A stretch of 64,000 bases of DNA from Parafrankia irregularis (lineage in GTDB: Bacteria > Actinomycetota > Actinomycetes > Frankiales > Frankiaceae). Below the pieces are notes generated by a model. It saw nothing but the letters and a program-made list of their open reading frames with translations, made no database searches and was not told where the DNA came from. Location of the stretch: assembly GCF_001536285.1 (NCBI RefSeq), contig NZ_FAOZ01000003.1, positions 1 to 64,000 on the forward strand. The letters are read 5' to 3'. Each line of letters begins with the position of its first letter. Positions within the stretch are counted from its first letter, which is position 1. Of this stretch, positions 1 to 10,220 are shown piece after piece. Both the position numbers and the translations under genes were made by a program.

Positions 1-929
1 GTCAGCTCCCGGATCCGCGCCCCCAACCGCTTCCACTCCCGCGGATCCTGCGTCGCCTCATCCGACCAGAACCGATACCCCTCCGCCGCCCGGTCGATCA
101 CCAGCTCCGCCCCCATCGACCGGCAGATCTCCGCCTTCGCCGGCGACGACACCACACACACCGGAATCGCACCACCCCGCAACGCCATCTGCGTCGCATA
201 CGACCCCAAACCCCCCGACGCACCCCAGATCAGGACCACATCACCCTGCTTCATCCCCGCACCGTTACGCGACACCAACTGCCGATACGCCGTCGAGTTC
301 ACCAACCCCGGCGACGCCGCCTCCTCCCAACTCAAATGAGCCGGCTTCGGCATCAACTGGTTCGCCTTCACCAACGCCAGCTCCGCAAGACCACCGAAAT
401 TCGTCTCGAACCCCCAGATCCGCTGCTCCGGATCCAGCATCGTGTCGTTGTGACCCTCGGGCCGCTCCAACTCCACCGACAGACAGTGCGCCACCACCTC
501 ATCCCCCGGGAACCACGCATGCACCCCCGGCCCCGTCCGCAACACCACACCCGCCAGATCCGACCCCACCACGTGATACGGCAGATCATGCCGCCGCGCC
601 AACGGAGACGTCCGCCCATACCGCTCCAGGAAACCGAACGTCGACAACGGCTCGAAAATCGACGTCCACACCGTGTTGTAGTTCACCGACGACGCCATCA
701 CCGCCACCAACGCCTCACCCGGCCCCAACTCCGGCGTCGCCACCTCATCCACATGCAACGACTCCCGCGGATCCTTGTCCCGCGACACCCGCCCCTCGAA
801 CAACCCCACCTCGTCCTTCCGCACCACCACACCCCGATACGACTCCGGGACTGGTAGGGACGCGAACAGGGCGCGGCGATCCTCCGTGTGCGGAACAGCT
901 GACTGGACAGCGTCAACAATGTGCTTCAT
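1..929 (-). CDS. ccr: crotonyl-CoA carboxylase/reductase (3' part beyond left edge)
   Basis: Reductive carboxylation of crotonyl-CoA to ethylmalonyl-CoA with NADPH and CO2, the defining step of the ethylmalonyl-CoA pathway and a source of polyketide extender units. About 309 N-terminal residues are visible. They show the MDR-type alcohol-dehydrogenase-like fold of the family: the GroES-like part with YHVVGSDLAGVV near residue 120, the family-typical long insert with NDTMLDPEQRIWGFETNFGG, and the start of the Rossmann domain with WGASGGLGSYATQMAL. The ATG at 929 has GGGAG about 12 nt upstream. It begins 22 bp after the acyl-CoA dehydrogenase stop, so it is probably the last visible gene of the leucine-degradation operon. 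Its codons favour G or T in third position (TTG Leu, GGT Gly, TAT Tyr), unlike the C/G-ending codons of most neighbours. The call is firm; the C-terminus is not in the window. Confidence 0.94.
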   Translation of the reverse strand, partial: MKHIVDAVQSAVPHTEDRRALFASLPVPESYRGVVVRKDEVGLFEGRVSRDKDPRESLHVDEVATPELGPGEALVAVMASSVNYNTVWTSIFEPLSTFGFLERYGRTSPLARRHDLPYHVVGSDLAGVVLRTGPGVHAWFPGDEVVAHCLSVELERPEGHNDTMLDPEQRIWGFETNFGGLAELALVKANQLMPKPAHLSWEEAASPGLVNSTAYRQLVSRNGAGMKQGDVVLIWGASGGLGSYATQMALRGGAIPVCVVSSPAKAEICRSMGAELVIDRAAEGYRFWSDEATQDPREWKRLGARIREL

Positions 930-951
930 ATGAGGTGGTCGCTCCCGTCCG

Positions 952-2103
952 TCAGACGCCGAGATGGCGCGCGATCAGCATCTTCTGCACCTCGCTGGTG
1001 CCTTCACCGATCTCGAGGATCTTCGAGTCCCGCCAGTGCCGGGCCACCGGGTACTCGTTCATGAATCCGTAGCCGCCGTGGATCTGGGTCGCCTCACGGG
1101 CGTTGGTCACCGCGGCCTCGGAGGAGAACAGCTTCGCCATCGCCGCCTCCTTCTTGAAGGGCAGCCCGGCGAGCATTCTCCAGGCGGCCTCGTAGTACGC
1201 CGTCCGGGCGACGAACGTCCGGGTCTCCATCTCGGCGAGTTTGAAGGCGATGGCCTGGTTGCGCGCGATCGGGGCGCCGAACGCCTCACGTTCCTTCGCG
1301 TATTTCACGCTTTCGTCGACGCAGGCCTGCGCGAGCCCCACCGAAAGCGCCGAGATGGCGATGCGCCCCTCGTCCAGAATGGACAGGAAGTTCGCGTAGC
1401 CGCGCCCGGGCTCGCCGAGCAGGTTCGCCTCCGGCACCCGTACGTCCTGGAACGACAGCGGCCGCGTGTCGGACGCATGCCAGCCGACCTTCGAATAGGG
1501 CGCGCCGGCACTGAAGCCCGAGGTCGGGACCGGGACGATGATCGAGGAGATCTGCGGGCGGCCGTTCACCGGCTCACCGGTCACCGCGGTCACCGTCACG
1601 ACCCGGATGATGTCCGTCCCGGAGTTGGTGATGAAGGCCTTCGAGCCGTTGATCACCCATTCCCCGCCCTCGAGCCGGGCCGTGGTGCGGGTGCCACCCG
1701 CGTCACTGCCGGCGCCCGGCTCGGTCAGCCCGAACGCACCCAGCGCCCGGCCGCTGGCCAGCACCGGCAGCCATTCCTCCCGCTGCGCCTCGGTGCCGAA
1801 CCGGTAGATCGGCATCGCGCCCAGGCCCACCCCGGCCTCCAGGGTGATCGCCACCGAGGAGTCGGCCCGGGCCAGCTCCTCGATCGCCAGGCACAGCGCG
1901 AAGTAGTCGGCCCCCTGGCCGCCGTAGGACTCGGGGAACGGCAGCCCGAACAGCCCCATCTCCCCCATCTGCGCGATGATCTCGTACGGGAAGGTCTTCG
2001 CCTCGTCATGGATGGCGGCGGCCGGGGCCACCACCTCACGGGCGAACTCCTCCACCGTCTTGCGCAGGCTTTCGTGTTCCTCGCTCAGTCGACCCTCGAC
2101 CAT
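952..2103 (-). CDS. acyl-CoA dehydrogenase, probable isovaleryl-CoA dehydrogenase
   Basis: FAD-dependent alpha,beta-dehydrogenation of a short branched acyl-CoA, passing electrons to ETF. The 383-residue protein has the full-length three-domain ACAD layout: N-terminal helices, the TEPGAGSDA flavin-binding segment near residue 130, and the C-terminal IHGGYGFMNEYPVARHWRDSK and GEGTSEVQ signatures near the end. The ATG at 2103 is chosen because the family N-terminus (LSEEHESLRKTVEEFAREVV) starts there; AGGGA lies about 8 nt upstream. The gene sits 60 bp after the methylcrotonyl-CoA carboxylase alpha subunit, which points to isovaleryl-CoA as substrate. That is a context inference; butyryl- or 2-methylbutyryl-CoA are alternatives. 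Confidence 0.88.
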   Translation of the reverse strand: MVEGRLSEEHESLRKTVEEFAREVVAPAAAIHDEAKTFPYEIIAQMGEMGLFGLPFPESYGGQGADYFALCLAIEELARADSSVAITLEAGVGLGAMPIYRFGTEAQREEWLPVLASGRALGAFGLTEPGAGSDAGGTRTTARLEGGEWVINGSKAFITNSGTDIIRVVTVTAVTGEPVNGRPQISSIIVPVPTSGFSAGAPYSKVGWHASDTRPLSFQDVRVPEANLLGEPGRGYANFLSILDEGRIAISALSVGLAQACVDESVKYAKEREAFGAPIARNQAIAFKLAEMETRTFVARTAYYEAAWRMLAGLPFKKEAAMAKLFSSEAAVTNAREATQIHGGYGFMNEYPVARHWRDSKILEIGEGTSEVQKMLIARHLGV

Positions 2104-2162
2104 GGCCCGTCCCTGTCTCCTGCGTTGTGGAAAGTGCTGGCTGGCGGTGTGACGAGTCCCGG

Positions 2163-4385
2163 CTAGGGCCGCTCGGCGCGCGGCCGCGGTGCCTCGTCTG
2201 TGACCTGCGGCCCGGCGGCCTGCGGCTCGCTCGCCGGCTCGCCGGCGCCCGGCTCGACGACGGCGGGCTCGACGACGGCGGGCTCGACGACGGCAAGCAG
2301 CGCGTCGAGCGCGACCGAGTCGCCGACCCGCACCAGAACGTCCTTGACCAGGCCGGCGAGCGGCGCGACCACCGTGTGTTCCATCTTCATCGCCTCGACG
2401 ACCACCAGCGGGGCACCGGGTTCGACGGTGTCCCCGGCCCGCGCCCGCACGTCGACGACGATGCCCGGCATCGGGCTGCGGGCCTCGCCGCCCTGCTCGC
2501 CCGCGGCGCTGTCGCCGCCCCGCTCGGCGTGGCGCTCCGCCAGTGACCAGGCGAAGCCGTCGGCACCTGCCCAGAGGGCGCCGGGGGTCACGGCGATCTG
2601 CCAGCGCCTGGTCAGCCCGTCCAGGGTGACCAGGGCCTGCCCCGACCGCACCGCCGCGGCGGGGGCCTGCGCCACCTGGGTGACCGGGCCGGCCGGGGCC
2701 GCCTGCGCGGCCGGAAGCCAGGTGAGCTCGGCGGTACGCGGGTCGGCCTCGTCGACGCGCACCCGCAGGCCGCCGTCGGCGGTGCGCAGCACACCGACCT
2801 CGCGCACCGGCCCTCCGGTGCCACTCGCACCCGCGCCCGCCACCGACCAGCGGGCCCACACCGGCTCGCCCAGCCGCCAGCCGGACGGGACGTCCCACGG
2901 GTCGACGACCGCCCCGGTGGGGATCAGGGTGTGCGCGCTGACCAGCGCGAACACCGCCAGCGCCTCGTCCGCCGTCGGAGCGCCGACGACCGCGCCCCCC
3001 ACCGCCCCGGGGTCGGGCTCCGGCGCGGGGGCGGTCAGCGCCTCGAGGTGGCGTTCGACCAGGCCGGTGTCGAGCCGGCCGGCGCGGGTGTCGGGATGTC
3101 TGATCAGCCGCCGCAGGAAGCCGATGTTGCTGGTCACTCCCAGCAGCGTCGTGTCGGCGAGCGCCGCGTCGAGCCGGGCGAGCGCGCCGGCGCGGTCCGG
3201 GGCCCAGGCGATGACCTTGGCCAGCATCGGGTCGTAGGTCGCGGCGACGGGCGAGCCCGCCATCAGGCCGGAGTCGACCCGCACTCCCGCGCCGGCCGGT
3301 TCCCGCAGCACCAGGACGTCGCCGCCGGTCGGCAGGAAGCCACGGGCGGGGTCCTCGGCGTAGACCCGGGCCTCGACCGCGTGGCCGGTGAGCCGGACCT
3401 CGTCCTGGGTGAGGGTCAGTCGCTCCCCGGCGGCGACCCGCAGCTGCTCGGCGACCAGGTCGACGCCCGTCACCAGCTCGGTGACCGGGTGCTCGACCTG
3501 CAGCCGGGTGTTCATCTCCATGAAGAAGAACTCGTCGGGCCGCTCGGTGCCCACGACGAACTCCACCGTGCCGGCACCGACGTACCCGACGGCGGCGGCG
3601 ACGTCCACCGCCGCTCCCCCGATGCGGGCCCGGGTGGCGGCGTCGAGCAGCACCGACGGCGCCTCCTCGACGATCTTCTGGTGGCGGCGCTGCAGGCTGC
3701 ACTCGCGTTCACCGAGGTGGATGACGTTGCCGTGGGTGTCGGCGAGGATCTGCACCTCGATATGCCGGGGGATGTCGACGAACCGTTCGACGAACAGCGT
3801 GTCGTCACCGAAGGAGGCCGCGGCCTCGCGTCGGGCGGAGCGCAGCGCCTCGGGCAGGTCCGCGGGGTCGCGGACCAGGCGCATGCCCTTGCCGCCGCCG
3901 CCCGCGGCCGGTTTCACCAGCACCGGGTAGCCGATCTCGGCCGACGCAGCGACCAGGTCGTCGTCCGTCATGCCCGGTTCGATCCGGCCGGGGACGACGG
4001 GGACACCCGCCGCGGCGACGGTGCGCTTGGCGGCGATCTTGTTCCCCATCAGGTCGACGACCTCGGGAGACGGGCCCACGAAGACCACACCGGCGGCGGC
4101 GCAGGCCTGCGCGAAGGCCGGGTTCTCGGCGAGGAAGCCGTAGCCGGGGTGGATCGCCTGCGCGCCGGTGGCGGCCGCGGCGGCGAGCACCTTCTCGATG
4201 TTCAGGTAGGAGTCGAGCGCCCGGGCCGGGCCCAGGCGCACCGCCACGTCCGCCTCGGCGACGTGGCGGGCGTTCGCGTCGGCGTCGGAGTACACCGCCA
4301 CCGACCGGATACCGAGCTCGCGCAGGGTCCGGAACACCCGGACGGCGATCTCACCGCGGTTGGCGACAAGCACCGTGTGGAACAT
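2163..4385 (-). CDS. mccA: 3-methylcrotonyl-CoA carboxylase alpha subunit (biotin carboxylase + BCCP)
   Basis: ATP-dependent carboxylation of biotin and carriage of the carboxyl group for the partner CT subunit. The 740 residues comprise an N-terminal biotin carboxylase ([13 protein letters not shown], then GGGGKGM in the ATP-grasp, [14 protein letters not shown] in the active site), a middle BT-like linker, and a C-terminal biotinyl domain with EAMKMEH; the biotinyl lysine is about residue 667. Start ATG at 4385 opens with the canonical BC N-terminus. It ends five bases before the stop of the CT gene would begin, so the two are tightly coupled. The tail beyond the biotinyl domain is odd: a perfect 15-bp tandem repeat (three copies, 2251-2295) encodes repeated AVVEP units. 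Could serve propionyl- or acetyl-CoA as well, but the partner CT is MCC-like. Confidence 0.92.
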   Translation of the reverse strand: MFHTVLVANRGEIAVRVFRTLRELGIRSVAVYSDADANARHVAEADVAVRLGPARALDSYLNIEKVLAAAAATGAQAIHPGYGFLAENPAFAQACAAAGVVFVGPSPEVVDLMGNKIAAKRTVAAAGVPVVPGRIEPGMTDDDLVAASAEIGYPVLVKPAAGGGGKGMRLVRDPADLPEALRSARREAAASFGDDTLFVERFVDIPRHIEVQILADTHGNVIHLGERECSLQRRHQKIVEEAPSVLLDAATRARIGGAAVDVAAAVGYVGAGTVEFVVGTERPDEFFFMEMNTRLQVEHPVTELVTGVDLVAEQLRVAAGERLTLTQDEVRLTGHAVEARVYAEDPARGFLPTGGDVLVLREPAGAGVRVDSGLMAGSPVAATYDPMLAKVIAWAPDRAGALARLDAALADTTLLGVTSNIGFLRRLIRHPDTRAGRLDTGLVERHLEALTAPAPEPDPGAVGGAVVGAPTADEALAVFALVSAHTLIPTGAVVDPWDVPSGWRLGEPVWARWSVAGAGASGTGGPVREVGVLRTADGGLRVRVDEADPRTAELTWLPAAQAAPAGPVTQVAQAPAAAVRSGQALVTLDGLTRRWQIAVTPGALWAGADGFAWSLAERHAERGGDSAAGEQGGEARSPMPGIVVDVRARAGDTVEPGAPLVVVEAMKMEHTVVAPLAGLVKDVLVRVGDSVALDALLAVVEPAVVEPAVVEPGAGEPASEPQAAGPQVTDEAPRPRAERP
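2251..2295. repeat. 15-bp tandem repeat, three perfect copies
   Basis: Three exact copies of a 15-bp unit (GGCTCGACGACGGCG) lie inside the 3' end of the biotin carboxylase gene. Because 15 is a multiple of three, the reading frame is kept and the tail gains one VVEPA block per copy. Copy-number variation would therefore change tail length without frameshift. Confidence 0.9.
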
Positions 4386-4390
4386 CGTCC

Positions 4391-6052
<1,662 letters not shown>

Positions 6053-6390
6053 GCGACGCAGGCTAGCGGGTCCGGGCCCGTCGTGTCGAGGCGAAGCCCC
6101 GTGCCCCCGCACGAACTCCGGGAGGCAGCCCACGCCAGGCCCCCCGGACGTCCCTCGGGGACCAGGGCGGACCGGGCTGTTTCCGCGCAGCCCGACGTCC
6201 CGTGCCACAGCACCGGACGACGACGGTCGAGGCCGGGGCGGCACGGGACGGCGGTATGGACTGGCAGCGCACAGGAGCGTGCCGCCATCGACTCGTCAGC
6301 AGCGAGTCACAGGCGAGTGGCATGTCGCCGATGGCGACCCAGCACTGGCGACGTGCCGGCAGTGCTGGGCTCGGAGGAGGGGCTCGGCGG
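6053..6390. other. intergenic region upstream of mccB
   Basis: This 338-bp gap separates the SDR stop from the mccB start. It contains the SDR terminator hairpin (6338-6369) and presumably the mccB promoter. No convincing open reading frame with good codon use was seen in it. Confidence 0.6.
6338..6369 (-). terminator. hairpin terminator after the SDR gene
   Basis: A perfect 10-bp stem (CCCAGCACTG with CAGTGCTGGG) encloses a 12-nt loop, starting about 22 nt past the SDR stop. There is no U-tract, as is common in GC-rich actinobacteria. Confidence 0.6.
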
Positions 6391-7131
6391 CTACAGGCGA
6401 GGCCCCACCACGACGCTGGGAACACTCGTGCTCGCGCCGTTGCGCAGGACGTTGTGGACCACCCGGACAAGCTCGTCGACGGGCAGGAAGTTCTCCGTGA
6501 TGTATCCGCGGCTCTGCCAGATCGGATGCACCTCGCCGACGAGACCGAGGTCCCACCCGGAGGTGAACCCGGTCATGGAGTCGCCCTCACCACCGGTGCA
6601 GTTGCCGACCACAACCCGGGTGAAACCGACCTTCGGATGCTCGACCTGCCACGCCTCGACCAGTTTGTCCAGCGCGGCCTTGCTGACGGCATAGGCGCCC
6701 AGGCCCGGCCACGGGTCGGTGACCGACGCGCTGACCGTCGAAAGGTATGCGGCCGTGCCACCGCTCTCGGTAAGGTAAGGAATCGCCGCCGCGGTGATCA
6801 GTGATGCACCGATCACGTTCGTGGCAAAAGTGCCGTGCCAGGTTTCGGCGTCTATATCAGCCAGCCGGATGAGCGGCCCGACGCCAGGCGAGTAGACCAG
6901 GGCGTCGATACCGCCGAGGCCATTCACCGCCTCGTCGATCGCCCGCTTGCAGGAGTCCGCACTGGTCACGTCGCACTCGATCGCGAGGGTGCCCTCCCCG
7001 GCCTCCTTCGCCGCATCGACGAGCCGGTCGCGCCGCCGCGCGAGTAACGCGGTCGGGGCACCCTCCCGCGCCAGGCCGATCCCGATACAGCGACCCAGTC
7101 CGCTGGACGCCCCAACAACTACTGTCCGCAT
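6391..7131 (-). CDS. short-chain dehydrogenase/reductase
   Basis: NAD(P)-dependent oxidoreductase of the classical SDR fold, 246 residues. The nucleotide-binding motif VVVGASSGLG is at the N-terminus, the catalytic Ser lies in the STVSAS segment near residue 140, and the YAVSK active-site motif lies near residue 158. ATG at 7131 is preferred because GGGGAG sits 8 nt upstream; a TTG at 7149 lies in front of that site and is less likely. The gene is monocistronic-looking, bounded by its own terminator and a 590-bp upstream region shared with a divergent TetR gene. Substrate unknown; the setting suggests an acyl-CoA- or lipid-derived alcohol or ketone. Confidence 0.85.
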   Translation of the reverse strand: MRTVVVGASSGLGRCIGIGLAREGAPTALLARRRDRLVDAAKEAGEGTLAIECDVTSADSCKRAIDEAVNGLGGIDALVYSPGVGPLIRLADIDAETWHGTFATNVIGASLITAAAIPYLTESGGTAAYLSTVSASVTDPWPGLGAYAVSKAALDKLVEAWQVEHPKVGFTRVVVGNCTGGEGDSMTGFTSGWDLGLVGEVHPIWQSRGYITENFLPVDELVRVVHNVLRNGASTSVPSVVVGPRL

Positions 7132-7722
7132 CGTTCCACTCCCCTGCAAACGGTATTCTCCGCATAAAAGAGGTGCCTTATCAGGAGCGACGCTACAACA
7201 CGAAGCGGTCCGCGTGTCGGGTTATCCGGCCCGGACCGCGACACGCCGCATCAGCTCAACGACGAATCCACCAACCGATGTGCCCTGGTAGCCGCATTGC
7301 CACGGATGGTGCGGTGACGCACCGACCCACCGGGCGACCGCCATGCCCACCCGTCGACGCGCTCCCGGCCGCCCGGGGCTCCGACCCGCGCGGCCGGCCG
7401 TGGCCCATGACCGGACCGGCCGCCACCCGTAAACGACCGCGGCCAGCCCCACCGGGCCGCGGGACGATGGCAGGCACCTTTAGCGGAGAGCGCTTCGACA
7501 CGCACCTACCAGATCCAGGGAAGAGACCAGAAATCCACGGCGCCGATAGTATAGTCGGCTGTACTTACCCTAACCGAACACCACCGATATAACCAGGCTC
7601 CGCCGATAGTCAGCACCACCGGCAGCACCAGCCCTAACAACAGTCCGACACCACCGACCTGCACATGCGGGCCCCGCCCGCGGCACTCAATGTGGCCGGT
7701 CCCGCACGCTGAGGAGAAGGCA
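7132..7722. other. long divergent regulatory region between SDR and TetR genes
   Basis: About 590 bp without a credible gene. It holds two copies of the octamer AGGTGCCT (7171-7178 on the plus strand, 7472-7479 on the minus strand), a 10-bp direct repeat CGCCGATAGT at 7541 and 7601, and an imperfect palindrome at 7542-7559. The AT content rises near 7540-7600, which fits a promoter for the TetR gene. Confidence 0.55.
7542..7559. promoter_or_regulatory. imperfect palindrome upstream of the TetR gene
   Basis: GCCGATAGTATAGTCGGC has 5-bp perfect outer arms (GCCGA / TCGGC) in an AT-richer stretch about 165 bp before the TetR start. Its left half recurs at 7601. It is a candidate autoregulatory site; binding is not shown. 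Confidence 0.35.
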
Positions 7723-8448
7723 TTGTCGACGGCCGCGCCGACCGACCGCGAGAAGCCGAACGGGCCACGTTCGCGCAAAGGAGCGGCGACGCGGGCACGC
7801 CTCCTCGATGCAGCGAAGACCGTCTTCGAGAAGGACGGGTTCCTGGAGGCGAGAATCTCGGACATCGCCGAGCAGGCCGGCCTGTCACACGGCTCCTTCT
7901 ACCACTACTTCGATTCCAAGGAGCAGATCTTCCGCGAGATCGCCAAGGAGATGACCGACCTCCTGAACGCTCCGCTCAGCACGGCAATCTTCATCCCCTC
8001 CTCAACCGCGCCACCCCGGGAACGCATTCGGGCCGGGATCCGGCGGTATCTGGAGAGCTATCGGGCGGAAGCCCGCATCATCGGTGTGATCGAGCAGGTG
8101 TCCCGTTACGACGCCGAGCTCAACAGTGAGCGCTTCCATCATCAGCAGCGCGACCGCGACCGGGTCGTCGGCTCCATCCGCCAGCTGCAGGCGCTCGGGC
8201 TGGCCGCCCCCGACATCGATCCCGCCATCGCCGCGCACTCGCTCGGCGCGATGGTTTCCCGTTTCGCCGAGATGTGGTTGGTGCAGGGCCTCGTCGAAAG
8301 CGACCTGGAGCTTGCGGCCGAGCAGTTGGCCCGCCTGTTCGGCAACGCGCTGCAGCTGCGTGACCGGCCCCGGCCCCAGGACGCGCCGGACGATGACGAC
8401 GCCGACGGTCCGCGCCCGTTCCTGCATCCCCGCCCCCATCAGGGCTAG
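7723..8448 (+). CDS. TetR/AcrR-family transcriptional regulator
   Basis: DNA-binding repressor with an N-terminal helix-turn-helix (RARLLDAAKTVFEKDGFLEARISDIAEQAGLSHGSFYHYFDSKEQIF reads as three helices ending in the family-typical FYHYFxSKE) and a ligand-binding C-terminal domain, 241 residues. The TTG at 7723 is chosen because GAGGAG lies 6 nt upstream; an in-frame ATG at 7690 has no ribosome-binding site. The gene is divergent from the SDR gene and likely controls it. Ligand unknown; an acyl-CoA or related lipid is a reasonable guess from the neighbours. The acidic Asp-rich C-terminal tail is not conserved in the family. Confidence 0.87.
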   Translation: MSTAAPTDREKPNGPRSRKGAATRARLLDAAKTVFEKDGFLEARISDIAEQAGLSHGSFYHYFDSKEQIFREIAKEMTDLLNAPLSTAIFIPSSTAPPRERIRAGIRRYLESYRAEARIIGVIEQVSRYDAELNSERFHHQQRDRDRVVGSIRQLQALGLAAPDIDPAIAAHSLGAMVSRFAEMWLVQGLVESDLELAAEQLARLFGNALQLRDRPRPQDAPDDDDADGPRPFLHPRPHQG

Positions 8449-8503
8449 CCCGAAGCGGCGGCCCAGCCGCGGCCCGCGCCGGGCCTGCATGGCCCCCCAT
8501 CAA

Positions 8504-8547
8504 CGAAGGCGCCTCCGGCCCCCAGGCGGGGTCCGGAGGCGCCTTCG
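8504..8547. terminator. strong bidirectional terminator between tetR and livF
   Basis: A perfect 15-bp stem (CGAAGGCGCCTCCGG pairing with its complement at 8533-8547) with a 14-nt loop lies between two convergent genes: the TetR gene ends at 8448 and livF ends at 8572. Confidence 0.85.
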
Positions 8548-8571
8548 CGTTCACCAGTGTGCGGAACCGAG

Positions 8572-9453
8572 TCAGTGCGCCGGTTCGAAGGCCTGCGTGA
8601 CGACGTCACCTGCGTCGGCGCTGGCACCGGTCCACTCGACCGAACCGTGGCCGAGCAGCACGACCCGGTCACACAGGTCGAGCGCGTGCGCCACCTGCTG
8701 CTCCACGATCAGCAGGGCGGTGCCCTGCTCCCGCAGCTTGCGCAGGGCCTCGTAGAGCTCCGCGACGATGATCGGCGCCAGGCCCAGCGACAGCTCGTCC
8801 GCGACGAGGATCTTGGGAACCTCGACCATGACCCGGGCCATCGACAGCATGCGCTGCTGCCCACCGGACATGCTGCCCGCCAGCTGCCTGCGTCGCTCCC
8901 CCAGCACCGGGAAGAGCTCGTAGGCCTGCTCGAGCGCCTCGCGGACCCCGCGCTTGCCACGCACCCGACCGAAGGAGAGGGCGAGGTTCTCCTCGACGGT
9001 CAGCGTCGCGAACACCGACCGCCCCTCGGTGGCGTGGGCGACGCCGGCACGCGCGTACCGGTAGGGCTTGGCGCCCGTCATGTCGGTGCCGTCCACGTGG
9101 ACGGTGCCCTGCGTCGGTGTCACCAGGCCGGAGGCGACCCGGGCGACCGTGGTCTTCCCGACACCGTTGGAACCCACGAGGGCGAGCGCCTCGCCTGGCG
9201 CCACCTCGAACGAGACACCGAACAGGGCCCGGAACGGCCCGTAGCCGGCCACCACGTCGCGCAGCTCAAGGACCGGGGCCTGCGGCGCCGGTGCCGGCGC
9301 CGGCACCACCGCCGGCGCTGCTTCTGCTGTTTCCGTCTTCGATCCTGCCGCTGCCGGCACCGCTGCCGCCGTCGGCTCGGATGTCGCCGTTTCTTCCGAG
9401 GTCGGCCCGGTCATCGTGCCTGCGCCCTCCTCGACCGCCTGTGCGTCGCTCAA
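8572..9453 (-). CDS. livF: branched-chain amino acid ABC transporter ATPase LivF
   Basis: Cytoplasmic ATPase energising import through the LivHM permease. Walker A GSNGVGKTT near residue 92, the SGGQQRMLSMARVM signature, Walker B with ILVADELSLGLAP and the switch histidine region are present. The LivF-type core is about 235 residues; here an extra N-terminal stretch of about 55 residues rich in Ala, Pro, Thr and Glu precedes it. The TTG at 9453 overlaps the livG stop (TTGA) and has GAGGTGA at good distance; an ATG at 9414 would shorten the extension but lacks an obvious site. Last gene of livHM-livG-livF, followed by a strong terminator. Confidence 0.9.
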   Translation of the reverse strand: MSDAQAVEEGAGTMTGPTSEETATSEPTAAAVPAAAGSKTETAEAAPAVVPAPAPAPQAPVLELRDVVAGYGPFRALFGVSFEVAPGEALALVGSNGVGKTTVARVASGLVTPTQGTVHVDGTDMTGAKPYRYARAGVAHATEGRSVFATLTVEENLALSFGRVRGKRGVREALEQAYELFPVLGERRRQLAGSMSGGQQRMLSMARVMVEVPKILVADELSLGLAPIIVAELYEALRKLREQGTALLIVEQQVAHALDLCDRVVLLGHGSVEWTGASADAGDVVTQAFEPAH

Positions 9454-10220
9454 CTCTTCACCTCGAAGTTCCCGAGATAGGCGTCCCGGACCTCCTTGCT
9501 GGCCATGACCTCACGGGTCGGGCCCTCGGCGATCAGACGTCCGAAGTCAAGCACGTAGGACCGCTCCGTGAAGCTGGTGACCAGCTCGACGTCGTGCTCG
9601 ACCAGAAGGATCGCGAAGCCCTGCTCGCGCTGGACCTCCTGGAGGGTCTTCGCCAGCGCGGAGGTCTCCGACCGGTCCAGGCCCGAGGAGGGCTCGTCGA
9701 GCAGGAGCAGCTTCGGCTCGGTCATCAGCGCCCGGCCGACCTCCACCAGGCGCCCCTGGCCGAGGCTGAGCCGCTCGATGGGCTCGTCGGCGAGGTCGAG
9801 CAGCCCCAGCAGCCCCAGGACCTGGTCACACTGGGCCAGCTCGGCGGAGGTCGGCCGACCCAGGCCGATCATGTCCTTCCACAGCCGGCCGGTGCCGCGC
9901 CGGACCCGCTCGGCCACGAGCAGATGATCACGAACGGTGCAGTCCGGGAACAGCTCGATCCGCTGGAAGGTGCGGCCGATTCCCGCCCGCACCCGACGGT
10001 AGGCGGCGACGCCGGTGACGTCCTTACCCGCGATGGCGACGCTGCCACCGTCCATCGGCAGCACGCCGAGCAGGCAGTTGAAGAACGTCGTCTTCCCGGC
10101 CCCGTTCGGCCCGATCAGCCCGACCCGCTCGCCCTCGTCGATCGCCATCGTCACGTCGTTGAGAGCGACGATCCCGGCGAAGCGCTTGGTGACGCCGGTG
10201 GCCCGCAGTACCTCGGTCAC
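9450..10220 (-). CDS. livG: branched-chain amino acid ABC transporter ATPase LivG
   Basis: Second ATPase subunit, 256 residues, of normal LivG length. Walker A is GPNGAGKTT near residue 38, Walker B is LLLLDEPSSGLD. The signature reads LSLGQGRLVEVGRAL rather than LSYGQQR, a mild variant. The LivG-type middle segment GIGRTFQRIELFPDCTVRDHLLVA is clear. Starts with GTG at 10220 overlapping the livHM stop (GTGA) and itself overlaps livF, so the three genes are translationally coupled. Confidence 0.92.
   Translation of the reverse strand: MTEVLRATGVTKRFAGIVALNDVTMAIDEGERVGLIGPNGAGKTTFFNCLLGVLPMDGGSVAIAGKDVTGVAAYRRVRAGIGRTFQRIELFPDCTVRDHLLVAERVRRGTGRLWKDMIGLGRPTSAELAQCDQVLGLLGLLDLADEPIERLSLGQGRLVEVGRALMTEPKLLLLDEPSSGLDRSETSALAKTLQEVQREQGFAILLVEHDVELVTSFTERSYVLDFGRLIAEGPTREVMASKEVRDAYLGNFEVKS

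Noticed and set aside
7173-7592. 139-codon plus-strand frame in the SDR/TetR gap
   Set aside because: Pro/Arg-rich, no ribosome-binding site, codon use unlike neighbours; the region looks regulatory.
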